Assembly (NCBI GenBank): GCA_944371545.1
Contig: CALVXT010000041.1
Location: forward strand, 1-9,621
Reading direction: 5' to 3'
Length of the DNA: 9,621 bases
From: an uncultured Bacilli bacterium
Lineage (GTDB): Bacteria; Bacillota_I; Bacilli_A; RF39; UBA660
In this document: positions 4,843-9,547 of the stretch, piece after piece
How the letters are laid out: each line of letters begins with the position of its first letter
Numbering within the stretch: position 1 is the first letter of the stretch
Notes under the pieces: model-generated
The model's input: only the letters and a program-made list of their open reading frames with translations
Databases searched by the model: none
What the model was told of the DNA's origin: nothing
Made by a program: the position numbers and the translations under genes

Positions 4843-5325
4843 TTATCGTCTCCTTTTAAAAATTAAAACAAAAAATACTAAAATAATCGCACATGTAACT
4901 AATAGAAAATATGGCTGATAATCAATAGACTCACCAGAAGACTCCTGATGTGGCAAGACTTCATAGCCTAACATTTCAAAAAAATTGGTTTTATAAATAT
5001 TAGAAGTGGGATTACAAGTAGTTAGTGATTGACTTCTATCATTAGTTGTATAAAGACCAGTAGTCTCATTTTTAGTTAATTTAAAAGAAAAATCAACTTT
5101 AGAAAAAGTAATTCTATCAAAACTTAATGAATAATGCTGATAGCCCTTTGACATATCAAATTCTTTTTTCAAACAAACTTGATAAGCTGAACCAGTCCAA
5201 TAAATCAAATAATAGCTATAATAATCGCCATTATCTGAATATTCATAAGCGTCAAAATATTCCAAATTCATATAATTTTCAACATAATATACTACATAAT
5301 CAGGAACAATATAATTACTATCCAT
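4843..5325 (-). CDS. C-terminally anchored membrane protein (160 aa), candidate minor virion protein
   Basis: No family is recognised. Residues 1-135 are very rich in Tyr, Asp and Asn (for example YYVENYMNLEYFDAYEYSDNGDYYSYY) with two Cys (51 and 104). A single strong membrane helix lies at 139-156 (YFLLVTCAIILVFFVLIF) and the last residues are KRRR. There is no N-terminal signal peptide, so the large domain may be cytoplasmic or exported through the particle-assembly route. The ATG at 5325 lies 4 bp after the TGA of the 49-residue gene and has no Shine-Dalgarno, so translational coupling is likely. Its AGG AGA arginine codons provide the Shine-Dalgarno for the 598-residue gene. Position between the coat-like gene and the adsorption candidate suggests a tip protein. 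Confidence 0.7.
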   Translation of the reverse strand: MDSNYIVPDYVVYYVENYMNLEYFDAYEYSDNGDYYSYYLIYWTGSAYQVCLKKEFDMSKGYQHYSLSFDRITFSKVDFSFKLTKNETTGLYTTNDRSQSLTTCNPTSNIYKTNFFEMLGYEVLPHQESSGESIDYQPYFLLVTCAIILVFFVLIFKRRR

Positions 5326-5329
5326 AAAA

Positions 5330-5479
5330 TCAATCTAGTCGAATACGACGACGACCACCAACAAAATCTAAAAACATATTCATAATACGAGAACAAATCT
5401 CGAACAATACATAAATAGGCGCCATGAACATCATTAAATTAGCTAATAAATCAATGATTACTTGATAGTTCACTTCCAT
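5330..5479 (-). CDS. Small coat-like membrane protein (49 aa)
   Basis: The ATG at 5479-5477 is inside the end of the ATPase gene (29-bp overlap) and has a good Shine-Dalgarno (AAAGGAAG). The protein has a short acidic N-terminus (MEVNYQVIID), a Met/Phe-rich hydrophobic helix at about 8-30 (LLANLMMFMAPIYVLFEI) and the basic end GGRRRIRLD. This is the architecture of filamentous virion proteins, and the end resembles the major coat candidate (GRIRL) and the 91-residue protein (IKLD). It is probably a minor end protein of the pVII/pIX type. It ends with TGA, one of the stops that shows the standard genetic code is used here. Confidence 0.65.
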   Translation of the reverse strand: MEVNYQVIIDLLANLMMFMAPIYVLFEICSRIMNMFLDFVGGRRRIRLD

Positions 5480-6188
5480 ATATATCGACTTCCTTTCTAC
5501 TCACTTTTATATTTTTATTTTCAATAACCTTATAGGTATCATAACGATTAAATGAAGATGGATTCTTAAAATAACGATAAACCTTTTTCACGTCTCCTAC
5601 AACACTGGTACCGGTACTTTCTTGAGAATTAATACTATTTCTATCAATTAATGAATTTTTTTGCATAAATCCAAAGAATTTTTTTTCACAGAATATGACA
5701 ACGTCGAATTGTTCGCGCAATGGCTTTGCCATTCGCCCGAACACTTGCGACGTACAGACAATATGTTTACGTTGCTTGCGTTGTTGAGAAATTTGAGCCA
5801 TTACAGAAATATCAATATTTTTACTTCCAAGAGAATTAAAATACAACTGTATTTCGTCAATCAAGAAAATCACGCCATATTGTCCATTACTATATTTTTT
5901 TAAGTCGTCAGCTCCCTCAAAAAGAAAGACTCTTTCGTTATCAAAAGGATAATCAGTTAGCTCAATATTAGTAACAATCTTACATCTCGGATAAATTTTG
6001 GCTAGATTATAAACATAATTAACGGCACTTAATGTCTTTCCAGAACCTTGTGGTCCACAAAAAACTATTAATCCATCAGGACGAAAGTAATATGGATTTT
6101 TTTTGTGAAAATCTCTAGAAAACTTTATTTGCTTAAAAATATTGGAAATATGACTTTCTTCTTTTAAAGCAAAATTACTGGCTGCCAT
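5451..6188 (-). CDS. Zot/pI-family assembly ATPase
   Basis: This 245-residue P-loop ATPase has Walker A GPQGSGKT (45-52) after a strand LIVFC, Walker B VIFLIDE (106-112), and the conserved stretch QISQQRKQRKHIVCTSQVFGRM (residues 132-153), which is typical of Zot/pI and related FtsK-HerA-like ATPases. In filamentous phages pI sits in the inner membrane and couples ATP hydrolysis to coat-protein loading and particle extrusion. Family members usually continue with a membrane helix and a periplasmic domain (total 340-450 residues); here the protein stops after the ATPase core, with no membrane segment. A 38-residue membrane protein overlaps its start by 14 bp and a 49-residue one its end by 29 bp, so membrane anchoring may be supplied in trans. 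The start at 6188 is supported by AAAGGA upstream. Confidence 0.88.
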   Translation of the reverse strand: MAASNFALKEESHISNIFKQIKFSRDFHKKNPYYFRPDGLIVFCGPQGSGKTLSAVNYVYNLAKIYPRCKIVTNIELTDYPFDNERVFLFEGADDLKKYSNGQYGVIFLIDEIQLYFNSLGSKNIDISVMAQISQQRKQRKHIVCTSQVFGRMAKPLREQFDVVIFCEKKFFGFMQKNSLIDRNSINSQESTGTSVVGDVKKVYRYFKNPSSFNRYDTYKVIENKNIKVSRKEVDIYGSELSSNH

Positions 6189-6291
6189 TTTTTTTCAATC
6201 CTTTAATAAAACTAAAAGCTTTACCAATAACAACGTTTAACCCTTTAAAAACTAAATAAAAAATTACTAACGCAAATAATTGTTCAGCCAT
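6175..6291 (-). CDS. Small membrane protein (38 aa) overlapping the ATPase gene
   Basis: The ATG at 6291-6289 has Shine-Dalgarno AAGAGGGA, which lies in the last codons of the preceding gene. One membrane helix covers residues about 4-22 (QLFALVIFYLVFKGLNVVI), followed by a basic tail GKAFSFIKGLKKNGSQ. The gene overlaps its upstream neighbour by 8 bp and the ATPase start by 14 bp, so all three are probably translated together. It may be a membrane anchor or partner for the ATPase, which lacks its own helix, or a tiny virion-end protein. No family is recognised. Confidence 0.6.
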   Translation of the reverse strand: MAEQLFALVIFYLVFKGLNVVIGKAFSFIKGLKKNGSQ

Positions 6292-6439
6292 TTAAATCCC
6301 TCTTTTCTTCCATTTTTTCCCTTAATTGCTTTAATAACTGTTTTCTGACTCCCTTAGGATAACTATTAAATTCTTTCAACAAAATATATAAATTATTTAA
6401 ATCTTGATAACTTAACTTATCTAATTCATTAATTTTCAT
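6284..6439 (-). CDS. Small charged helical protein (51 aa)
   Basis: The ATG at 6439-6437 has a strong Shine-Dalgarno (AGAGGGAG). The protein is entirely helical and charged in prediction by eye: KINELDKLSYQDLNNLYILLKEF followed by the basic helix KGVRKQLLKQLREKMEEKR. There is no membrane segment or Cys. It is the first gene after the coat terminator and lies at the head of the assembly gene string. It is probably a cytoplasmic assembly or regulatory factor, but no family is recognised. It ends in TGA, in line with the standard code. Confidence 0.6.
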   Translation of the reverse strand: MKINELDKLSYQDLNNLYILLKEFNSYPKGVRKQLLKQLREKMEEKRDLNG

Positions 6440-6454
6440 TTTTAAACTCCCTCT

Positions 6455-6491
6455 AAAAAAATAAAGGGGTAACCTAACACGGAACCCCCTT
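6455..6491 (-). terminator. Rho-independent terminator after the major coat gene
   Basis: On the minus strand AAGGGG (6491-6486) pairs with CCCCTT (6469-6464), with an inner CC/GG, followed by a TTTATTTTTTT tail. It lies between the coat gene and the 51-residue gene. A terminator right after the major coat gene is also a feature of Ff phages, where it keeps coat mRNA abundant and lowers expression of downstream genes. Confidence 0.7.
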
Positions 6492-6511
6492 AAGCTAGAT
6501 TATAATAACTA

Positions 6512-6706
6512 CTATAATCTAATACGACCAGCAGCAACTGCTGACGTGAACGCACGAATACATTTTCTTACACCTAACCACATTAGGAAAAATCCCATTC
6601 CTACACCAACTACAGACGCTAAAACGGTTAAAACCTCTGCAGTGGTAATAGAACCAGTTAAGGCTTCAATGAACGCGCTGAAATCAACTACATTTGTTGG
6701 TTCCAT
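6512..6706 (-). CDS. Major coat protein candidate (pVIII-like, 64 aa)
   Basis: The protein has the three-part layout of filamentous major coat proteins. Residues 1-24 form an acidic, Ala/Thr-rich amphipathic start (D8, E14, E24), 25-46 a membrane helix (VLTVLASVVGVGMGFFLMWLGV), and the end is basic (RKCIR...AAGRIRL) for contact with DNA. No cleavable signal peptide is visible; the protein may insert directly, as some small coats do, or be cut after a short leader. The Shine-Dalgarno is a strong GGGGG run about 8 bases before the ATG. The gene is richer in GC and in Ala/Gly/Val than its neighbours, typical of a highly expressed coat gene. Structured leader hairpins lie upstream and a terminator lies downstream. 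Alternative: another phage membrane protein, but abundance signals favour the coat. Confidence 0.8.
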   Translation of the reverse strand: MEPTNVVDFSAFIEALTGSITTAEVLTVLASVVGVGMGFFLMWLGVRKCIRAFTSAVAAGRIRL

Positions 6707-6747
6707 AAAAACGTTACCCCCTTTTTATTCCTGTAATTGTTTTGTCA

Positions 6748-6842
6748 GATAAGAAGTGACTTATCGTGAATAAAGAGGATCTTTATGAAAATCCCGTGAA
6801 TTACGAGAGTCCTGGCACAACCACAGAAAAGCCAGAAACTCT
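6748..6842 (-). promoter_or_regulatory. Cluster of stem-loops between ssDNA-binding-like gene and coat gene
   Basis: Three stems in 95 bp: GATAAG/CTTATC (6748-6765), ATAAAGA-GGA-TCTTTAT (6770-6786), and a two-part stem AGAGT-CTGGC / GCCAG-ACTCT (6806-6842) with a 14-base loop. No good promoter is visible between 6707 and 6846. The cluster may stabilise coat mRNA, mark an RNA processing site, or act in ssDNA as a packaging signal. Confidence 0.5.
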
Positions 6843-6846
6843 AATT

Positions 6847-6999
6847 TTATTGTTTAGGTATTAACAAAAATTCTAAAATGCGAATCTCTGCAAAATTGGC
6901 ATGGACTTCGACCTTTTTATCTTGAATTGTTAAAACCAAAACTTTATATGGATTTCCAGACTTGGAAATCTTTTCAACTAATTCAGCTTTTACTTGCAT
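6847..6999 (-). CDS. Putative small ssDNA-binding protein (50 aa, pV-like role)
   Basis: The ATG at 6999-6997 has Shine-Dalgarno AAAGGAGTG and lies 2 bp after the stop of the upstream gene. The sequence MQVKAELVEKISKSGNPYKVLVLTIQDKK has the look of small OB-fold ssDNA-binding proteins of phages: a first strand, a basic SGNPY turn, a second strand with alternating hydrophobics, then VEVHANFAEIRILEFLL. Filamentous phages need such a protein (pV) to cover ssDNA before packaging, and this one sits one gene upstream of the coat gene as in many inoviruses. It is very short for an OB fold and similarity is by pattern only, so the function is an inference. Confidence 0.55.
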   Translation of the reverse strand: MQVKAELVEKISKSGNPYKVLVLTIQDKKVEVHANFAEIRILEFLLIPKQ

Positions 7000-7001
7000 G
7001 T

Positions 7002-7250
7002 TTATACACTCCTTTCATTCACAAGAAAAGAGTAGCACACAAAAAAAGGTCTCTCGACCTTTTCACAATAAAATCTATAAATTTTAACTTTCTTATTTTC
7101 AAATAAAGAAATAATATAATCTAATTTAGTATTCTTAAACTTATAATTAATATCTTTTATTCTTAAATTCAAAAAATCAGACAATTCAAGTTTATTATCA
7201 CAATAAGCGATTATATTATCATTTAAATCGTATACGATATAATATTCCAA
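7002..7250 (-). CDS. Small protein of unknown function (82 aa), first gene of late operon
   Basis: The frame opens at a TTG at 7256, but the Shine-Dalgarno AAAGGA (7257-7262) would touch that codon. The TTG at 7250-7248 is 6 bases from it, so this start (82 residues) is preferred; no ATG is available nearby. The protein begins with two strands (EYYIVYDLNDNIIAYCD), a helix-turn-helix-like stretch (KLELSDFLNLRIKDINYKFKN), another helix and a beta hairpin. Small proteins beginning YIVYDxNDNIIAY are common in Gram-positive mobile elements, mostly without known function; a DNA-binding or regulatory role is possible. Two Cys near the C-terminus (residues about 62 and 72) are not arranged as a metal site. 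Confidence 0.65.
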   Translation of the reverse strand: MEYYIVYDLNDNIIAYCDNKLELSDFLNLRIKDINYKFKNTKLDYIISLFENKKVKIYRFYCEKVERPFFVCYSFLVNERSV

Positions 7251-7312
7251 AAACAATCCTTTCTAGATTATTTTATATGGGCTCCAATCCTACATTGAGC
7301 GCCATTATGAGT

Positions 7313-7341
7313 AAAAACCCTCGTGAAAACGAGGTTTTTTT
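7313..7341. terminator. Strong bidirectional-looking terminator, probable right border of prophage
   Basis: CCTCGT-GAAA-ACGAGG is a perfect 6-bp GC-rich stem with a GNRA-type loop, flanked by AAAAAC on the left and a TTTTTTT run on the right. A T-run is present on both strands, so it can stop both plus-strand and minus-strand transcripts. It separates the phage operon start from the host-like genes. Confidence 0.75.
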
Positions 7342-7393
7342 ATGTCTTAATTTTTTTTACACACAAAACAGTTCATTTCATACCACTTTCAAT

Positions 7394-7419
7394 TTGAAAC
7401 AAAAAAAGAATGTTATGAT
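7394..7419 (+). promoter_or_regulatory. Extended -10 promoter candidate upstream of small peptides
   Basis: TGT-TATGAT (7411-7419) is an extended -10. A TTGAAA at 7394 is too close (14 bp) to be a standard -35. The transcript would start near 7426, just before the hairpin GCTGAC-TAAA-GTTAGC (7427-7442). Confidence 0.4.
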
Positions 7420-7442
7420 TGTAACTGCTGACTAAAGTTAGC

Positions 7443-7576
7443 TAGATACTTTTTAAGAATTTTGGAGTGGTAGTTATGGTAGTAGAAAGTTTATATGGAA
7501 TATTTAGTAGTACTTATTATTTTAATCATTCTTATTAAAGACCAAAAAGAATAAGGAAAACATCGAAAAGTATCTA
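7443..7576 (+). repeat. Long-range inverted repeat TAGATACTTTT ... AAAAGTATCTA
   Basis: 11 bases at 7443-7453 are exactly complementary to 7566-7576 and enclose the Shine-Dalgarno and both small peptide frames. They would bring the 5' and 3' parts of the RNA together. Confidence 0.55.
7476..7554 (+). pseudogene. Possible type I toxin-like / holin-like peptide, two overlapping frames
   Basis: An ATG at 7476 with Shine-Dalgarno GGAGTGG (7464-7470) opens a 20-codon frame starting MVVESLYGIF. In the +1 frame an ATG at 7495 encodes the 19-residue hydrophobic peptide MEYLVVLIILIILIKDQKE. Joining them by skipping T7494 gives MVVESL + MEYLVVLIILIILIKDQKE, which resembles the short putative holin-like/TxpA-BsrG toxins (M-x3-ESL, one helix, KxxKK-like tail). 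The transcript also has a 5' hairpin and an 11-bp pairing between 7443-7453 and 7566-7576, as seen in type I toxin mRNAs. It may be a decayed toxin gene, or two real tiny peptides. Without homologues this is uncertain, and it may be non-coding leader of the next gene. Confidence 0.35.
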
Positions 7577-7627
7577 AAAGCCCAAACAAGAGAAAAAAAG
7601 AATCATACCTTATTTAAGGTGAGACAT

Positions 7628-8098
7628 ATGCTTATAATAAGTGCAATCATTACAAGTATGGATTCTTTTTTAATTGGGTTTTCTCTAAAAAAAGACGACT
7701 ATATTCCAAATTATTTAAAAATTTGGTTTATTTCCTATATTATACTAAGTATTTTATTAATTTTATTTTCTCTTTTTAGAATAAACATATATCATCCATT
7801 TATCAAATTTACGATTTTTACTCTTTTAGGAATTTTCTGTTTAAAAAAACAAGACGAAACAATTTCAAAAGATATAACTGAAAAACGTCTTTTTATGCTC
7901 TTACTTGCAAACTCTATTGATGGATTTATCATTGCCGCGACTTTTCTAGAAAAATATTCTTTACTAGTAATTTGTTTACTATTCTCTAGTATCAGTACAT
8001 TATTTTTATATTTAGGTTACAAATTAGAGTACCAAAAAAAGAACGCTTATATAAGTGCCTTAATTTATTTTTTACTAGCCTTCTGGAGTTTGTTTTAA
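7628..8098 (+). CDS. MntP/YtaF-like multi-pass membrane protein (156 aa)
   Basis: The ATG at 7628 is preferred over a GTG at 7619 because the Shine-Dalgarno AAGGTGAG covers that GTG. The protein has two related halves. Half one starts with the helix IISAIITSMDSFLIGFSL (residues 3-20), and half two with LLLANSIDGFIIAATFL (91-107). The paired S-M/I-D motifs in the first helix of each half are the signature of the MntP manganese exporter and the related sporulation membrane protein YtaF. Five to six helices are visible. It is shorter than MntP (about 186) and YtaF (about 210), and each half lacks some conserved residues, so transport of Mn is a guess. Its last 24 bases overlap the end of dusB on the other strand. 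Confidence 0.65.
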   Translation: MLIISAIITSMDSFLIGFSLKKDDYIPNYLKIWFISYIILSILLILFSLFRINIYHPFIKFTIFTLLGIFCLKKQDETISKDITEKRLFMLLLANSIDGFIIAATFLEKYSLLVICLLFSSISTLFLYLGYKLEYQKKNAYISALIYFLLAFWSLF

Positions 8099-9067
8099 AA
8101 ATTCTAAATAATCATCCAATACTTTTAAAAGTTCTTCTTCACTTTTAACTTCACAAATCAATCTCTTCATTTCTTTGCTTTTTGGCATTCCTTTTAAATA
8201 AAATAAAATATTAGAACGAATTTCAAGTAAAGCAGTTTTTAAAGATTTATCTTTCTTTAATAAAGAAAAATGTTCTTTCATCATCAAAATTTTTTCTTCA
8301 TGAGAAACAGGTAAAGGCAACGAACCATCCTGTAAATAATTTACACAATCACGAATAAGCCATGGATTTCCTAATACTCCTCGCCCAATCATAACCGCAT
8401 CACAACCCGTTTCATCAAGCATACGTTTAGCGTCAAAACAACTTTTTATATCACCATTTCCAATTACCGGAATAGAAACTGCTTCTTTCACCTTTTTTAT
8501 CCACGACCAATCAGCCAGACCAGAATACCCTTGTTTTCTAGTTCTTGCATGAATTGCAATAGCTTTAGCGCCTGCCCTTTCACATGTTTTAGCAATTTCT
8601 ACACAGTTTTTTGAATTTTCATCCCATCCAATCCGAATTTTTACAGTAACAGGAACAGAAACAGCTTCTACAACATGAGAAACAATTTCAAAAACTTTTT
8701 CTGGATTTTTCAATAAAGCACTTCCAGCCTGAGCAGATAAAGCCACTTTAGGAACAGGACAGCCCATGTTAATATCAATGATATCTGGCTGCATTACTTC
8801 TTCCACAATTTTAGCAGCCTTAACAAAAGTATCCACATCACTCCCAAAAATTTGCTGAGCAATAGGTCTTTCTTCATCACTCATTTTAAGAAGACGTAAA
8901 GTCTTGTCATTCTGATATGTTAAAGCCTTGTCACTAACCATTTCAGCATAAATAAGACCTGCTCCCATTCTTTTAATAATTTTTCGAAAACTGGTATTTG
9001 AATAACCAGCCATAGGAGCTAACACAACAGGATTTTTGATTACAACATCACCAATTTTAAAACTCAT
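8075..9067 (-). CDS. dusB: tRNA-dihydrouridine synthase DusB
   Basis: This 330-residue FMN-dependent TIM-barrel enzyme reduces specific uridines in the D-loop of tRNA to dihydrouridine using NADPH. Visible landmarks are VVLAPMAGYSNTSFR (15-28) at the first strand, AEMVS (41-45), the DINMGCP motif with catalytic C103, VKIRIGW (142-148), AIHARTR (171-177), VIGNGDI (201-207) and MIGRGVLGNPW (226-236), the last two binding the FMN phosphate. Length and motif order match Gram-positive DusB. The usual VVK after NMGCP is replaced by VAL, a small deviation. The ATG at 9067 has Shine-Dalgarno AGGTGG and a very good promoter just upstream. It is convergent with, and overlaps, the MntP-like gene. It is a housekeeping host gene and marks the chromosome side of the window. 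Confidence 0.95.
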   Translation of the reverse strand: MSFKIGDVVIKNPVVLAPMAGYSNTSFRKIIKRMGAGLIYAEMVSDKALTYQNDKTLRLLKMSDEERPIAQQIFGSDVDTFVKAAKIVEEVMQPDIIDINMGCPVPKVALSAQAGSALLKNPEKVFEIVSHVVEAVSVPVTVKIRIGWDENSKNCVEIAKTCERAGAKAIAIHARTRKQGYSGLADWSWIKKVKEAVSIPVIGNGDIKSCFDAKRMLDETGCDAVMIGRGVLGNPWLIRDCVNYLQDGSLPLPVSHEEKILMMKEHFSLLKKDKSLKTALLEIRSNILFYLKGMPKSKEMKRLICEVKSEEELLKVLDDYLEFLKQTPEG

Positions 9068-9088
9068 AGTCCACCTACTTCAAAAAGT

Positions 9089-9117
9089 ATTATACGATAA
9101 TAGGTATGAAAGTTCAA
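9089..9117 (-). promoter_or_regulatory. Sigma-A promoter of dusB
   Basis: On the minus strand TTGAAC (9112-9117) and a perfect TATAAT (9089-9094) are 17 bp apart. The -35 lies inside the small palindrome GAAAGT-TCA-ACTTTC (9108-9122), which could be an operator. Confidence 0.8.
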
Positions 9118-9149
9118 CTTTCGAACATATTAATTTTGGGAGGAAATTT

Positions 9150-9350
9150 ATGAAAAATAATAATTGTCAAGATTGTCAAGAAAAAAGTGTAGAAGGACGT
9201 GCTTATATTGATTCAGAAACAGGAATCTTATGTGTTGATTTAACAAGCACAGAATGTCCTGAGGGAAAAGACGTTTTAGTTCCTTATGTTTGTACAACTT
9301 GCGGAGAAACAACTTGGAAAACAAAATCAGCTACAGAAGAAAAAGAATAA
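9150..9350 (+). CDS. Small zinc-ribbon-like protein (66 aa)
   Basis: The ATG at 9150 is chosen because of the strong Shine-Dalgarno GGGAGG (9138-9143). Upstream in-frame codons overlap dusB and its promoter and are not coding. The protein has CxxC near the start (C6, C9) and a second knuckle CTTCGETTW (C48, C51), with two more Cys at 28 and 36. This pattern suggests a four-Cys zinc ribbon with a beta-hairpin core. The ends are charged (KKSATEEKE-like tail). Family and function are not recognised; such proteins are often nucleic-acid-binding or chaperone-like. It is divergent from dusB with about 80 bp between them, and is followed by a hairpin and T-run. Confidence 0.75.
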   Translation: MKNNNCQDCQEKSVEGRAYIDSETGILCVDLTSTECPEGKDVLVPYVCTTCGETTWKTKSATEEKE

Positions 9351-9365
9351 TTTTTCTTTTTTTTT
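9337..9365 (+). terminator. AT-rich terminator after zinc-ribbon gene
   Basis: AAGAAAAA (9337-9344) pairs with TTTTTCTT (9351-9358) around GAATAA, and the T-run continues to 9365. The stem overlaps the last codons and stop. Confidence 0.6.
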
Positions 9366-9417
9366 ATGAAATTCTTCAAAAATAAAAAGGAAAGACTCAT
9401 TTTAGTACACAAAAAAC

Positions 9418-9462
9418 AAGTCAAAAAAGGTCAATTTTATCTACCTTTTTACCATTTGACTT
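9418..9462. repeat. Interrupted inverted repeat, possible second terminator
   Basis: AAGTCAAA (9418-9425) pairs with TTTGACTT (9455-9462). Directly inside, AAAGGT (9426-9431) pairs with ACCTTT (9443-9448), with a one-sided 6-base bulge. On the minus strand a T-rich stretch follows, so it may end a transcript coming from the right. Otherwise 9366-9519 shows no supported gene. Confidence 0.5.
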
Positions 9463-9519
9463 TTCCAAAAATTTTTAGTAGTATACAAACTAATATTTTT
9501 TGTATGAATTATCTTTAAG

Positions 9520-9547
9520 TTGAAAATAATACAAAAAATGTTATAAT
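9520..9547 (+). promoter_or_regulatory. Strong promoter with structured leader for a gene beyond the right edge
   Basis: TTGAAA (9520-9525), a 16-bp spacer and an extended -10 TGT-TATAAT (TATAAT 9542-9547) form a near-consensus promoter. The transcript then begins with an 8-bp hairpin ATAGAAAG/CTTTCTAT (9552-9579). No coding start is evident before the window ends. Confidence 0.65.

Larger units (their letters stand above)
1..7341 (-). mobile_element. Inovirus-like (filamentous phage) prophage, left end outside window
   Basis: Seen: a compact minus-strand gene set combining a Zot/pI-like ATPase, a 64-residue protein with the acidic/hydrophobic/basic layout of a filamentous-phage major coat protein, a large secreted protein with a C-terminal anchor, a small multi-helix hydrophobic protein, an HUH replication initiator, an XRE repressor and a tyrosine-recombinase-like integrase. 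Family knowledge: a Zot-type ATPase beside very short TM proteins is the main hallmark of inoviruses. Inference: the right limit is near the bidirectional-looking terminator at 7313-7341, because the genes beyond it (dusB and an MntP-like gene) are chromosomal in character. The left limit is not in view because the integrase runs off the edge. No att repeat could be identified. The control module at 1-1230 could belong to a separate element, but its regulator/integrase layout fits a single prophage. Confidence 0.75.

Noticed and set aside
5127..5903. Plus-strand open frames opposite the 160-aa and ATPase genes (5127-5327 and 5661-5903)
   Set aside because: Asn/His-rich antisense shadows without start signals.
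6546..6752. Plus-strand open frame opposite the coat gene
   Set aside because: Mirror of the coat codons; no Shine-Dalgarno and no recognisable protein pattern.
7227..7238. Perfect 12-bp palindrome ATCGTATACGAT
   Set aside because: Lies within the coding start of the 82-aa gene with no second copy and no promoter boxes around it; chance is likely.
7275..7304. Imperfect dyad GGCTCCAAT/ATTGAGCGCC considered as a dif-like or att site
   Set aside because: Does not match known dif layout and no partner copy occurs in the window.
9367..9519. 50-codon frame starting MKFFKNKKERL
   Set aside because: The ATG follows directly on a terminator T-run with no Shine-Dalgarno, and the frame crosses a large inverted repeat.
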